Part shown: positions 1 through 11,199 of the stretch, piece after piece | Layout: each line of letters begins with the position of its first letter | Numbering within the stretch: position 1 is the stretch's first letter | NCBI GenBank assembly: GCA_965153455.1 | Contig: OZ234503.1 | Coordinates: forward strand, 1,612,001 to 1,676,000 | Direction: 5' to 3' | Length of the DNA: 64,000 nucleotides | Source: Sphagnum compactum | Lineage: Eukaryota; Bryophyta; Sphagnopsida; Sphagnales | Translations under genes and position numbers: made by a program | Notes under the pieces: model-generated | Seen by the model: the letters and a program-made list of their open reading frames with translations, nothing else | The model's database searches: none | Told to the model about the DNA's origin: nothing

Positions 1-1166
1 ACACAAAACTTAAACTGATAGACGCCTGAAGGGAGGACCTTTATCAAGGTGAAATCTCTCCCAGACCTCTGGAGTGCTTGCCTGCCCCAAACCAATTCCA
101 TACTCAGATGCTCAGGAAACAGAAAGGCAATCTGACAACCATTGTATAATTACTCATGAGTGAATCATGTCAACTGATGAAAGAAAGTTGATGATGCTAC
201 AGGGGACAAGATGTACCTTTTGGACCAATTGTCCCAGGAGCCTAAAACTGAGACACTGCTGCCCCCATGGTTCCACAAAATCATGGTGGGCACCCCCTGT
301 TCAGGCTCACTGTATAAATCCGGTTGTTGGTAAAGGGCCTGTGCTTGTTGGTAACCCCTCAATCCCATCTCATCTGGCTTGGCAATTGGAACCATGGGTA
401 CCTGCATAGTTTTTAGGAGTTCCACACAAAATTTTCAGGTTGTCAATATGGTGCATACCACTGAATCAGCTGCACGCTCACCTTCCTCAATACCTGACCC
501 AAGTCTAACAAATGCAGTTGAGACTTGGGTGCTTGTGAGGTGCACCTCAGAGGTGCATGTGACCAGAACTACATTTTGTGAGCATAAGACTCGGCAGTGA
601 TAAAATTCATGGTGCAATCAAGCATCAGCCTTCAGAATCCATAGCTATTGCTGTTATTCATAAACTTTGAGTAAAAACCTAGCTGGTTCTCAAAAAATTC
701 AGATCAACCTAATTACTGAACCCTAATCATCATCACAGAAATTAGCATTCAAAACAGACAACCCCGAACTTGTGTACTAGATTCCAGCAAACAGCTTACC
801 AGAGCTACCACACACAGTGATGGTAGCACTCACTTCAAAGTACTATTTTGTTAGAGTGGAGCATGGTAGGTAATGAGGCAAAGATGGCATTACCTGGGGT
901 GTGAACATAAGAGGAGATCGAGCAGCACTCCCAGGGCTGTCAGATGGGCTATGGCCCATGGAGTCTGCAGATGCAACATGAGCCATTCGGGTTGGATCTC
1001 GCATGGTGGTGGGATGGTGGTGGTGGTGACCATAGGGAGGGACAGGGTACTGTGGCAGCCTGTTTGCATTCCCTCCCTCATTCCCACGTCCTGCTCCTCC
1101 TCCTGCACCTGCTGCTCCTTCTGCTCCTGGTACCAGCTGCCCCTCTCGACCGCTGGTGTTCCCCAT
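1..1166 (-). CDS. KINB: SnRK1 kinase beta subunit (KIN-beta, CBM48), 5' part only
   Basis: Scaffold and regulatory beta subunit of the SNF1-related/AMPK-type kinase SnRK1, which senses carbon and energy status. Exons read as complement(<1..81, 217..401, 894..1166), and all splice sites keep frame (CAG|GTAATG; ATGCAG|GTA; AAAAG|GTACAT; GGGGCAG|G). The ATG at 1166 is chosen because it gives MGNTSGRE, an N-myristoylation-type start. Residues 10-50 are Gly/Ala/Pro-rich and end in five His (47-51). The family motif SPLMFTPQ (84-91) runs into VPMVPI across intron 1. The carbohydrate-binding module follows, with [16 protein letters not shown] (145-150) and [10 protein letters not shown] at the window edge. 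About 179 residues are visible; plant beta subunits are usually about 280, so the end of the CBM and the C-terminal ASC domain lie outside. Family assignment is firm. Which beta paralogue it is cannot be told. Confidence 0.93.
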
Positions 1167-1175
1167 CACCCAACC

Positions 1176-1990
1176 CTAAAAGAAAGAACACGCTCCTCCA
1201 AAGCTTGCCTTATGCGAGGTGAATTGCTGTTATGGGGAGCAGATGAAGCCCATAAGCGCTCCTCCTCATCACCTGCTGAGCCATCAGATTAGGGTTACAC
1301 CTCTCTCAATTCCATATGTCATTTCTCTTCCTGCTTCTTTCTGCCAGTTGTCCCACCTCTTTGCAAGCTTTGAGAAACCACCTTGAACTCCTTCAACCAT
1401 ATCACACATGTTGAAACACAACAAGAATAAACCAACTGTCTCTTTCTCGAATTTTACCACCTGGCTTCTATGAACAGAAGCCTGAAGCACAGTGCATCTT
1501 CCTCTTGACCCCAAAATTGCAGCCAGAGCTTGGGTACTCAAATGAAACCCCAAAATAAATAAATAAAATTACATATTCAATTCTTCTTTTGCTGCTTCTC
1601 TAGAAAATGAAATAAATCTCTACACATTAAAGGCCACATGATCCCTTGAAACTGTTTTCTAGAATTTTCAGAAACTTAGATCTTCAAAGAGATGAAACCA
1701 ATCTGTGGTATCCCTCCAGAATGTATGTACTCCATGAAATTCCTTCTTTTAAAAAAAGTTTGGAAGGAAAAAAAGGGCCAAATTTTCTCCAGAAAAACAA
1801 CAAAACACCAATTAAAAAAAGAAGATCCTTATCGATTTTCAGTTGCAGATACACAAACAAACGATCAACCAAGCACAAGATGCACAAACCAAAAATCCCA
1901 CAAACAAACGCCAACCCCAAAAAAAAAAAATTAGGTTTAGAAATAAATCGACAACAAGACGAAGGAAAAAAGAAAAAACAGTACCATTAC
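1176..1990 (-). other. Probable 5'-UTR intron of the SnRK1 beta gene
   Basis: Nine bases upstream of the ATG there is a strong 3' splice site with a pyrimidine-rich run (TTCTTTCTTTTAG, ending at 1176). A fitting donor, CCTTG|GTAATGG, lies at 1991/1990, just downstream of a GC-richer stretch (1991-2090) that would be the first, untranslated exon. Leader introns are common in plant regulatory genes. This is inference from motifs; a transcript would settle it. Confidence 0.5.
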
Positions 1991-2101
1991 CAAGGAGCTT
2001 CGATCCACTGCTGCCTGTCGCGACGTTCTCAGAAAGACTCTCCCTCGACGATGGAATCCGATGAGGAGGAGGGTGGATGCTTGAAATTGTATACAGAAAA
2101 G

Positions 2102-2110
2102 TTAGGGTTT
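2102..2110 (-). promoter_or_regulatory. Telo-box (AAACCCTAA) near the SnRK1 beta transcription start
   Basis: The minus strand reads AAACCCTAA just upstream of the inferred first exon. Telo-boxes are frequent near the start of transcription in plant genes. Position and orientation fit, but function is inferred. Confidence 0.4.
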
Positions 2111-2569
2111 ATGCACCACCCCTCAGAGAAAAGCTCCAAATTCTTGTTTGTTTTTTTTTCTTTTTTTCTCAAGATTTATTTATTTTATTTTTTTGGGGGG
2201 GGGTGGGGTTTAGTGGAGATAGTGTGAAACATGTTGAATAAAAAAAAAAGATATTTGATTGTAATTTATGTGATTAAAAATCTTATGTTGCATACAATGA
2301 TGAATCATTCCTCCAGTTTTCTCCATTCTACGAATCAAATTTTTTTAATTACAGAGTTTGTCTCAGATCCCATTATGTGGTTGAGTTAGTGCTTATGTGA
2401 ATTTCCATCTATAGTGGATTTTTAATGAATCACCTCTCCTATTCACCTCTCCTATTAATTAGAAAGAGGTGCTTCCCAATTTCAATTTTACTTTTTTTTT
2501 TTTTGCAACGAGCCAATTTGATTGGTCCATCGCTCAAAAAAACATGAAACTATGGAGGCTCCCCCAATT
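2111..2569. other. AT-rich spacer, no gene seen
   Basis: Upstream flank of the SnRK1 beta gene. It contains poly-T and poly-A runs (about 2150-2190, 2240-2250, 2490-2503) and a short duplication of an 18-base phrase near 2430-2455 (cacctctcctatt twice). No supported ORF. Confidence 0.5.
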
Positions 2570-2930
2570 TGAAGGTTCTATTTTGATGTTTATAGGGTTC
2601 CTGCCCTTTGACCCACACCTATATAGGTGAAAGGAGGACAACATTTGCCAAAGCATACCAGATAAAAGTGAGGTGTTATGGAGAACATGTTGTGGAACAC
2701 ATTGGGAACTTGATGAGAACTTGAAGGGAACATAGTGCAAACACATTGGAACCACGTAAAAATGAAAAAAAAAAATCCTCCCACCCTCCTTTCCCCCCAC
2801 CCAACCTGAAAGGAAAAAAAACAAGGCACCTTGAGTGCATGCTTGGGCCTTCCCCCATTGGCTGAATGAAATTTGTCTTCACAAAAATGTTCATCACTAT
2901 TTTTGGCTAGCAAACACTATAAACAGTAGC
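2570..2930 (+). repeat. Dispersed repeat family A, copy 1
   Basis: Shares a string of phrases in the same order with 5330-5800: an ATACCAGATAAAA-like box, repeated GGGAAC(A)-type words, a C-rich run followed by AAAGGAAAAAAAAC, then CATGCT..GCCTTCCC and a closing ..ATTTTTGGCT. It is non-coding; the minus-strand ORFs here are stop-free by composition only. Confidence 0.6.
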
Positions 2931-3079
2931 GACAAGTTAAATGCGGGACTGGGCTACAATTATAATACAATACAATATAGTGCCCAACAACAACAAAACA
3001 AATTCAGATTTTTTTTGAACTGTACCCACATAACAATGAATGCTTGAAATTTTATTTTCTTATGTTATTTTCAAAATAA

Positions 3080-4960
3080 CTAATGCCGTGGTTAAAATCC
3101 CCTTTTGCAACCTAACGGTCCTAGGTTTGAACTTTTTTTCAATTTTTTTTTAATCCATGAATGAAAATAATTGTCCTTGGGCAATTTTTTTAAGTTAGTT
3201 GCTCAAGATCAATTTTTTTTGAAGAGAATTACACTCTGTATGAACCATGTTCTCGAAGGAGCAAAGGCTTAAGTTGCACTAGGGAGCAACCATGTTCCCA
3301 AGGGGGAAAAATGGGCTTAAGTTTTTTCACGGGACAACTTAGGTTTTCTCTCCCCAAGGATATGATCGTTCCCAAGGGCCCTATGACAACATGGTTGTTC
3401 CTTGCGTGTAATTCTCATGTTCATTTTTATATAAGCTTGCAACCTTTTATTGAAAAGTCTCAAGGAGAGCTACAACTTTGTAGTTGAAAGAGCTTCATTC
3501 AGAATTCATATGAAAAAAATACGATCATACAAAATTTTGAACATTTTTGTTCCTCGAGGTACATAGTTGCTCCCTTGAGCAACTTAAGCCCTTATTCTCT
3601 TAGGCACATGGTTCACCTTGGGGAGTTTTTCATGTCCTTTAAAGAGAAGGGACTTAAATTGTTTCAAGGAGCAACCATGTTCCCTGGGGAGAAGGGGGCC
3701 TAAGTTGCCTCTAGGAGCAACTGGTAGGTGTAAATTCTACTCAGATTTTCCCTCTTTTTACTAACAAATACTACATATAATACACAATTGCACTTAATTC
3801 ACATATAATTTGTTGTTCGAAACCTTTCCAGTTACTTTTCAGATTGTATTAACACATTCATCTCATTACTAATATTGTTTCATTATTTCAAATTTCAGAA
3901 TATTTTTATAATTAGTATTTGTGATCATATCTTGATTATTACAGTTAGAAAAACACAATAGTTTCAAAGTTTACTCATTGTTTGCTCACCAACATGTTAC
4001 TGCTTTCTATATTCAAAATTGAAAATATCAAACATTTGTAATATTAAAACATAAAATTTGAATTGAAAACATGAAAATTTATGGTTCACAAAACAACAGA
4101 ATTCTAAAACTACATATTCTTCTCCAATAACTCTCTAAGTCTATCCATGTGTGTGTAATGACTTTTAACCTTCATTACAATCAAAACTAAATCTCAATCC
4201 TTTCTCTTCAAAAATAATTTGAACATCAAGATTCAAAACTAAGCAAATGTCTTAATCTTGTTTTGTTAAATCTTTGTCGTATACTTCGTAACAACAACCA
4301 TGTTCCCCAAGGAGAAGGGGGGCTTAAGATGCTCCCTTTGGAATAAATGCTTCCAAAACTTTGTGCAATTGTAACTTTTTCATATGAATCCTGATCAAAG
4401 TACCTTCAAAAACAAAGTTGTAATTCTCTTCGAAATGTTTTTAACGATAAGTCATAAGCTTATATAAAAGAGAACATGAGATAGTTATGGTTTAAAAAAA
4501 TATTTGGAACATATGTTTCCTTGGGGAACTTGGGCCTTTCAATGAGGGAAGTTCATTGCTCTATGAGAAAGGTGTCTTTTTCTCAAAAAACTTGGCCTTT
4601 TCACTAGGAAAAATTTATTGCTCCCCAAGGAAGTTGGTTTTTTCATTGAAGAACTTTTCTTACTCCTTATGAAGTTATTTTTTGAAATATTTCATTTGTT
4701 TTTTAGGGAACCTTTTTTTGCTCCCTGGGAATTTTATTTTGTTCCATGGGGAATTTACATTATTTCCGGAGGCAACTTGCTTAAGACTAGCATTTAATCT
4801 TCTTTTCTCCGAGGAAGTTGCTTCCAAAAAGCAACTAATTTAAAAAAAAAATTAAACGTCTTATTCATCCATGTTGTTTATTGGCAAAAACAATTGAGAA
4901 AAAGATGAACCCTGGACCTTTGAGTTGAAGGAGAATTTTAATTGTTATAGCACATGTTTT
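3080..4960. mobile_element. Foldback / long-TIR element, arms about 650 bp
   Basis: The left arm (about 3085-3720) is matched in inverted orientation by the right arm (about 4290-4960), with a 560 bp loop between. Landmarks that pair in order are: GTGGTTAAAAT..GGTCCTAGGTTTGAAC (3092-3132) against its diverged inverse near 4905-4955; TTAGTTGCT (3196) against the inverse at 4822-4832; TATATAAGCTT (3429) against the inverse at 4456-4466; ACAACTTTGTA near 3472 against the inverse near 4408; and ATTCATATGAAAAA (3505) against the inverse at 4376. Both arms are full of GGAGCAAC / CCTTGGGGA words. No transposase ORF and no clear target-site duplication were found. It may be a Mutator-like non-autonomous element or a true foldback. 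Confidence 0.65.
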
Positions 4961-5329
4961 TTCTTTGAAATTATTGTATACAAAAAATATTTTCAATGTT
5001 AATCATTGTGTGAATCGAATCTGATTTTCTTTTATGTTGAACATTATATTACGAATGTGTCGAACGCAGTGCCTCATTTAAGCTTGGGCTAATACCCCTT
5101 GCAAAGAAACACCCTACCTATTTAATCATTCTTGTCTATGGTGCTTTCATGCTTTTGATAGTTGTTAATGTGATTCTTCATCACGGAAATACTAAATACC
5201 TAACCTAAAATTAAGTCCAATATAGTGTGATTGATATTAATTAGATCATGGATGCGGTCACAACTTTTTTATATATTTTAAAGTGGCAATACTAATTGAC
5301 TCATTAGCAAAAAAAAATTTGGAACATTG

Positions 5330-5800
5330 GGCATGCCCCCAACAGAAGAACCTCTTTGGACCCCCCAGTTGCAAAATAGAAACAAATGTGCACCCCTAAA
5401 TCTCACCTTTTTAGTTTATATAATTGGAGTTGAACTTTGGGCAAACCATATCAGATAAAACCCAAGTGCTATTGGGAACATCTTGGGGAATGCATCTCAG
5501 AATACTTTGGGAACACGTTGGGAATAAGGAAGAAAAACAAATAAAATAACTCCCCCCCACCCTACCCTCAAAAGGAAAAAAACAGGGCCCGTCATCATAA
5601 TTGCATGCTGAGCCTTCCCTTTGGCTGCACCAGATTTCTATTTCCAAAACTGTTTGTCACCATTTTTGGCTTGGGCTAATGGTAGGGGCAGAAACTTAGG
5701 GACATATTGAGAACCTGATGGAAACCCATTGAGAAGTCAAAGGGAACATGGGGGGAACACATTGAGAACCAAAGAAAAATGAAAAAAATTCTACTTATTT
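5330..5800 (+). repeat. Dispersed repeat family A, copy 2
   Basis: Direct-orientation relative of 2570-2930 (ATATCAGATAAAACC, GGGAACA words, C-rich run, AAAGGAAAAAAAC, GCATGCTGAGCCTTCCC, CATTTTTGGCT). It continues with a TGGGCTAATGG..GGGGC box shared with the third copy near 31.03 kb. It ends at a (TTTA)n run at 5795-5816. Copies 1 and 2 flank the foldback element at 3.1-5.0 kb. Confidence 0.6.
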
Positions 5801-6279
5801 ATTTATTTATTTATTTTTCCATCATCTACTATAATATTGTGATATGAGTAATGAAATTATTCAGAGTGTAGCGTATGACAATTATGATGATTTTCAACAT
5901 GTCAACTTCATATATTTTCACAAAATTTCAGTTCACTATTCTGAGGATCATTTAATGGTGAAACTGACTGAAACTTTTATAGATCGTCATGGCAAAAGAC
6001 AAGTTCTATTTACTACACTATGCATATAACTCTCTCATTTCTCCATAACACGAAGAAGAAGAAATAAGCAGAAAACAAAGATGAACAAACTGACATGAAA
6101 AGAAAACAATAACTTCATGAGAAAGATTCATAAAATTAGAACACAAAAGAACCTCTAGTTCGCAGAACATCTGAGATGAAGAACACTTTGAAGCTTAGTG
6201 TTTTTTTTTGGCAGAACATTGAAAACATTCATGCAGAACTGTGCCAGACCAAAAAGATGTGCAAGATGACAAATGAAAT

Positions 6280-6337
6280 ATGTGCTGAACAGAGCTCGAT
6301 GCAAGGGTATGTGCTGAACAGAGCTCGATGTAAGGAG
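6280..6337. repeat. 28 bp unit repeated twice
   Basis: The phrase TGTGCTGAACAGAGCTCGATG occurs at about 6281 and again about 29 bases later, with AAGG following each copy. It is a short local duplication without coding potential. Confidence 0.7.
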
Positions 6338-6364
6338 GGGGGGGTTATTTTCCTTCTGGCCTAG

Positions 6365-6655
6365 TTTTCTGTACATGTGGGCCGCCTATGTAAATGAAAT
6401 TAATAGAGCTTCTTTGGACCTCCACAACCACTTTTGCAAACTAAATCAAAACAAAAAGTTTATCTCTAGCGTTCTGTCCATGTGACCAACCAGTGCAAGT
6501 GAAAAGAATCAGACCTCCACAACCACCTTCCAAACTAACAACAACAAAAGTTTGCTTCTAGAGTTCTCTCCATGTGGCTCACCCATGTAAATCAAAAGAA
6601 TAAAAGTACTTTTGGACCTTCACAACCACCTTGCATACTAAACCAAAACAAAACT
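6365..6655. repeat. About 100 bp tandem repeat, nearly three units
   Basis: The block GACCT(C/T)CACAACCAC recurs at 6417, 6512 and 6615. Each is preceded by TTCTGTCCATGTG-like and (G/A)TGTAAAT(G/C)AAA-like words, so the unit is about 95-103 bp and diverged. It is non-coding. Confidence 0.65.
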
Positions 6656-6704
6656 GTGTCACGTACCTGACTCCTTGGGCATTACCCTCCACGTATTTGC
6701 AAAA

Positions 6705-6750
6705 CTTAATGTTGAAGAGCTCAGATGATACTTAATGTTGAAGAGCTCAG
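6705..6750. repeat. 26 bp unit repeated twice
   Basis: CTTAATGTTGAAGAGCTCAG occurs at 6705 and 6731, separated by ATGATA. A simple recent duplication. Confidence 0.8.
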
Positions 6751-8213
6751 TTTGTCATCGTCGCTTGTGAATAAAACACTTCAAGAGTGTCAGGTATTTA
6801 GTATTTACTGAAAAACATTAGGTTTTTGTACTATGCAAGCAATGCCCATGCCCCTGCCCATTATCTTGGGTAAGGTGTCAGACTGGCTGCCAGCCCCTTA
6901 TGGCAAGCCAGGGGGTGCATCCAACATGATAGGCAAGAGTGAGAACATCTAGTAGTGTGCAATAACTTTTTCATAGAGGAGGATCAATTAATTTATTCCC
7001 ACAATTCAATCAAGAACTCTTGAGTGGAGCAGATCATAGCTCTTGCAAGCAAATAAGATTACAATGGAGTGGCAGGACAACACCTGTATACAAATTGGAT
7101 AATCTGAGCGTGAAGTAGACATTTTTGAGTCTAATGCAGCAACAAAAGTTGGAGGTACCCTGATGATAGTGAAGACAATTGAAAATGGAAGCTCTTGTCC
7201 TATAAATATGATCTTACATCTCAACAGTAAGTGTCATCGTGGACCTCGTAGTTGACTGCCTAACTTCTTCAGTGACAGCTTTCTCAAATCACACATTCAG
7301 TTGCTGCATAAATTCAATTGGCTCCATAACAGAATTCGCAGCAACCTAATTGGTGCATCCAGTCCTACTTGAAAGGCATCCCTGGAATTTGGAATTCTAA
7401 CAGTACTCAGAATCCAATGATTGCTTGAGATCATGAGGGAAAATCAGGGGTCAGGGAAGGACACAGAGGCTCCTTGATATGCTCAATTGATGAAGCACAA
7501 GTTGTCGAGAACACCCATATTCAAATATTGATTTCTGATCCTGCTTCAACAACCACCAAAACCCAGTATTCAGAACATCTTTGTGTGATTGAAACACAGG
7601 ACAGCTCAGACAGTATGTAGATTTGCAACACAGGACTAAAAGAGTCACAAGTGTGTAAACACCAACCTATGCATTAGTTTATAAGGGGTTCTGAATTCCA
7701 ACAGAGTGAATCTCTGACTGAGGGGGTGACCACATTCCAATGCCTCCTGCACCTCTCAATTACTCCATGAAATTTTTCTTGCTACATTCAAACTGGGCAC
7801 AATGATATTGGCAGTGACAAGCATGGGCTTAAGAGTACAGACTACAGACTACAGTGAAAGCATGATTGAACACAAGGCAATAAGATTGATAGGGACGTGT
7901 TGCCTCTTTGAAACCACAGATTTGAGAGAAACCACAGCATGGTCAACAGAGAGTTCATACCAGTATTTGGGTCAGGGGTTACAGAGTTCCAGCAAATCAA
8001 CAGTCTCAAAAGTTTGAAAGAACCCCACCTCAGTTTTTGAAGCTTCTGCAAAAGTCTATTCACAAGGAAGTTGCATGTCTTCGTAGCTAGCACAGCTTGT
8101 GCTGTGAAATAGGATGTTGACCAATTCCAAAGCATTTCATCGTTGCCACCACTGTTTCGGGTGCCAGAATGCCAGAATCAGGTTACCAGAATGCTCTGGA
8201 TAACCAAAGTATT
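6751..8213 (-). other. Downstream region of the PPR gene, possible 3' UTR
   Basis: Moderate GC compared with the AT-rich spacers, which resembles transcribed sequence, but no conserved reading frame. The ORFs of 60-100 codons on both strands show no recognisable motif. Part of it probably forms the 3' UTR of the PPR gene; no clear poly(A) signal could be assigned. Confidence 0.35.
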
Positions 8214-10791
8214 CTATGTGGAGCTTGGGGGACAATCCAGAGGCAGCATTTCCCTGCACATATCCACAAGCTCCCCATAGCCTTCTACAGTCTCCTCATG
8301 TGCCTGAAGAAGAAGTTTGAGGGTGATGTCATTTGGACTGACTTGATTTTCCAACATTTCTTGGAAAAGCTTGGTGCCTGCATTTGCTCGGCCTGCCCGA
8401 ACAAGATTGCCAATCATGATATTGTACGAGAACAGAGTTGGTTGACATGCCTTCTCTTTCATTTCCTGGAAGAGTTGGTATGCTGCATCCACTTTGCCAA
8501 TCCCACCCAGAATACTGATGACAATATTGAAGGTGACTGTGTCAGGAGAGAAGCCCTGCTCCCTCATTCTGTCAAAAGCTTTCAACGCCTCCTCCACTTT
8601 CCCTGCCTTTCCAAGGTTGTCTATCAGCACATTGTACATCTGTGTATTTGGAGGGCATCCCTTCTTCACCACTTCCTGTTGAACTATCTGCACATCCAGA
8701 AGCTGTTTAAGAAAACTCCAATCCCCTCTCAAGCAACCTGTCTCCCTGGACACCAACTTCAAGAATAATACAGAAAAAAAAGGTTACATTGAGTGGGAAC
8801 CCAAACCCTCTCATATGTCAAATTTCAACCTTTGACCCAAAGTTGGAAACCCAGACATCAAGAAGGAGGAAGCAGAAGCTTGAACTCACTTGAAATGCAT
8901 CATCAAATCGTTCAGCCTTGCACAACAGGTTGATGTAATTAATGAAAGTGAAGCTATCAGGTGTGATACCCTGTTCAGTCATGGCATCCAGGACCTTGCA
9001 GGCAGTGTCAAGGTTGCCCTCCTTCACCAAGCCATTGATGATTGCATTGCAGGCTACTAAATCAGGGCTAGCAACCTTGTTGTGGATCATTTCTTCAAAG
9101 AGCTCAAATGCTTTCTCCATGTTCCCAGCCCTTGATAAAGAATGGATCATTACATTGTAAGCACCTGCAGTCAGGCTATGTCCTCCTCTGACAACCTCTT
9201 CAAAAAACTGCAAAGCTGCCTTGCACTCACCACTCTTACACAAGCTTCCCAGCACAGATTTCAGGATATCAAAATCAGAAAACCGACTTTTGGCCATTGC
9301 TATCTTGCACAAGCTGCGAACTTCATCAATTCTGCCTAACTTGATCAAACTGACAATAACAACAGCATAGGTGAAGAGATCTGGCACAAAACCCAGTGTT
9401 AACATCTCCTGATAATATTCATATGCAAGCATCGCTAGACCAGCCTGACCAAGACTGCTGATCAAGCCATTGTAGGTCACATTGTTAGGAATGCAGCCAT
9501 GAGTTCTCATGTCCTGGAATAGATCACATGCTTCCTTCAATTTGCCAGCCTTCCCCAGGTTGCTGATGAGGCTAGAGTAGGTCACAACATTTGGCCTGCA
9601 GCCTCTTTTTTGCATCTCATGAAAAAGCTGGCATGCTGCATTTAACTGCCCCATCTTTCCCCGGCTATCTATCAACATGCTGTATGTCACAATGTCTGGA
9701 GTACACATCCTGTACTCCATTTTCTTGAATAAAGATTCAGCAAACTCATGATCTCCAGCTGTAATTAATATGTCAATCATGCAGTTGAAGGACAGAGTGG
9801 TGGGCTTGCACCCATATTTCTCCATCGCATTGAAGGCCACAATTGCCTCATCAATCTTCTTCAATGCAACATAGCTTCTGATAATTCCAAGAAACAAAGA
9901 CGGATCGATTTCACGCCGCTCTTTTCTCATGTCATCCAACAAGGGCCATATCATATCAAACTTCCCTGCATCTCCTAAAATCTTGATCATCTTTGTATAG
10001 ATAAACTTACCCTTCTTGCATCTTCTCTGCCGCCTTGCCCAATTGAAGAATTTGAATGCACGATCAACTGGCACAGGATGGAGACGCAAAACTTCGCAGA
10101 CGTGGTATGGCTTCACCTCTACATTGGAAGCTTTCAGACGCTTGGCTGTGCTTGCACCCCACTTGCTTTTTCCCCTGAGTATGTTGCAGATTAGCTTAAT
10201 GTCCTGTTTCTGCTTCTCTGCAATCCAGCTCTTATTATGATACCTGGACCTGTGTTCCAATCCTGCATTTGGCTGGACAATTGCTTCAGCTCTCCTGGAT
10301 GAACATTTTGCACCCACATGAAAGCTTCTTCTGCACCCTTCCACACCAAATGGAGTGATATGCCTACTACTACTCTTCACAGCATCGTTTGCAGCATGCT
10401 CCTTCACTCCAGTTGCATGAGGCTCCAGCATCTTGACTATGCGATTGCTCCACAGTCTTTCTCTCCACGATTTGCTCATCCCTGCAACTAACCCTAACTC
10501 CATACATCTTCTTCTCTGAGCCTCGGAAAACTTTTCTTCATCTCCAGTACTTCCAGCCTCTTTTGCCAGCAGCTCTGGCACTATACAAGCTTGATGTACC
10601 AGCTCCTTCAGCAACGCATAACAATTGTTGCTGACTACTTGTTCTGAGAAAACCCAACTTCCTGTTCTTGTATCTGAGGTTGAGCTAATGGCCCATTCCA
10701 TCGCCTGCCTTCCTCTACTCAGATGGATAAGAGCCTGCCCAGCTGAGAGCACTAAACCCCTCTTCTTCGTAATCCAGAGCCATCCTGCCAT
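8214..10791 (-). CDS. P-class PPR protein, about 791 aa, one intron
   Basis: Pentatricopeptide-repeat RNA-binding protein, predicted to act on organellar transcripts. Exons read as complement(8214..8687, 8890..10791). The donor is CAA|GTGAGT. The acceptor GTGCAG|ATA is chosen because it restores a PPR motif interrupted by the intron (DDAFQ|IVQQEVVKKG); an upstream AG (8757) also keeps frame but leaves extra residues. Residues 1-260 form a basic, Ser-rich N-terminus with Arg and few acids early on, fitting a mitochondrial or plastid targeting region. Fourteen repeats follow, almost all of 35 residues (262-753), such as VVTYSSLISNLGKAGKLKEA, and then a 38-residue tail. There is no E, DYW or SMR domain, so it is plain P-class. 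Most flowering-plant PPR genes lack introns. The exact orthologue is not recognised. Start at 10791 is the first in-frame ATG of the long frame. Confidence 0.92.
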
Positions 10792-11169
10792 GAGAGAACT
10801 TACTGCAGATCCCTACTACCGAATCCGAGTTTCTTGATCCTCATCATAACAGCAAAATCCTAGCGATTACCTGATGCTTTAGGGCTCATGACTCGCTTGC
10901 AAATTTCCAGTGATTGTCCATGTGAGATGTTGTTATGCAACCCGATAGTTGAGCTTCAATTGATCGATCAGAGATCAAGGGCAGAGAGGCATCACAATCA
11001 CTCCCGCAGCAGCAGAAACTGCGTCATTCTTCTTGCTTCAACCTTCTTTACGAAAAACCCCATGCAATTCAAAGCAAAAACAACCAAGCAATCCATTTCC
11101 GGATCCTCCTCCACGGACGGACAACAGAACACAAATCACGTTCGCCCATTCTGCTTGCCTTACGGCAGA

Positions 11170-11178
11170 TTAGGGTTT
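11170..11178 (-). promoter_or_regulatory. Telo-box (AAACCCTAA) upstream of the PPR gene
   Basis: The minus strand carries AAACCCTAA about 380 bp upstream of the PPR start codon. A related AAAAACCCTAG lies 10 bases further upstream (11187-11197). Such paired boxes are typical of plant genes for translation and organelle biogenesis. The role is inferred. Confidence 0.45.
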
Positions 11179-11199
11179 TGCGAGAACTAGGGTTTTTCA

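Noticed and set aside
873-1292. 139-codon plus-strand ORF rich in Cys/His
   Set aside because: Antisense to SnRK1 beta exon 1, whose minus-strand reading has family motifs.
1646-2227. 193-codon Lys-rich plus-strand ORF
   Set aside because: It arises from poly-A and poly-T sequence in the leader intron and promoter of the SnRK1 beta gene; no domain.
3085-3140. tRNA gene suspected from A-box and B-box-like words
   Set aside because: No acceptor stem or anticodon arm can be formed, and the same module is repeated inverted at the far end of the foldback element.
8169-8768. 199-codon plus-strand ORF
   Set aside because: It is the antisense shadow of the PPR gene's second exon and intron; the minus strand gives clear PPR repeats.
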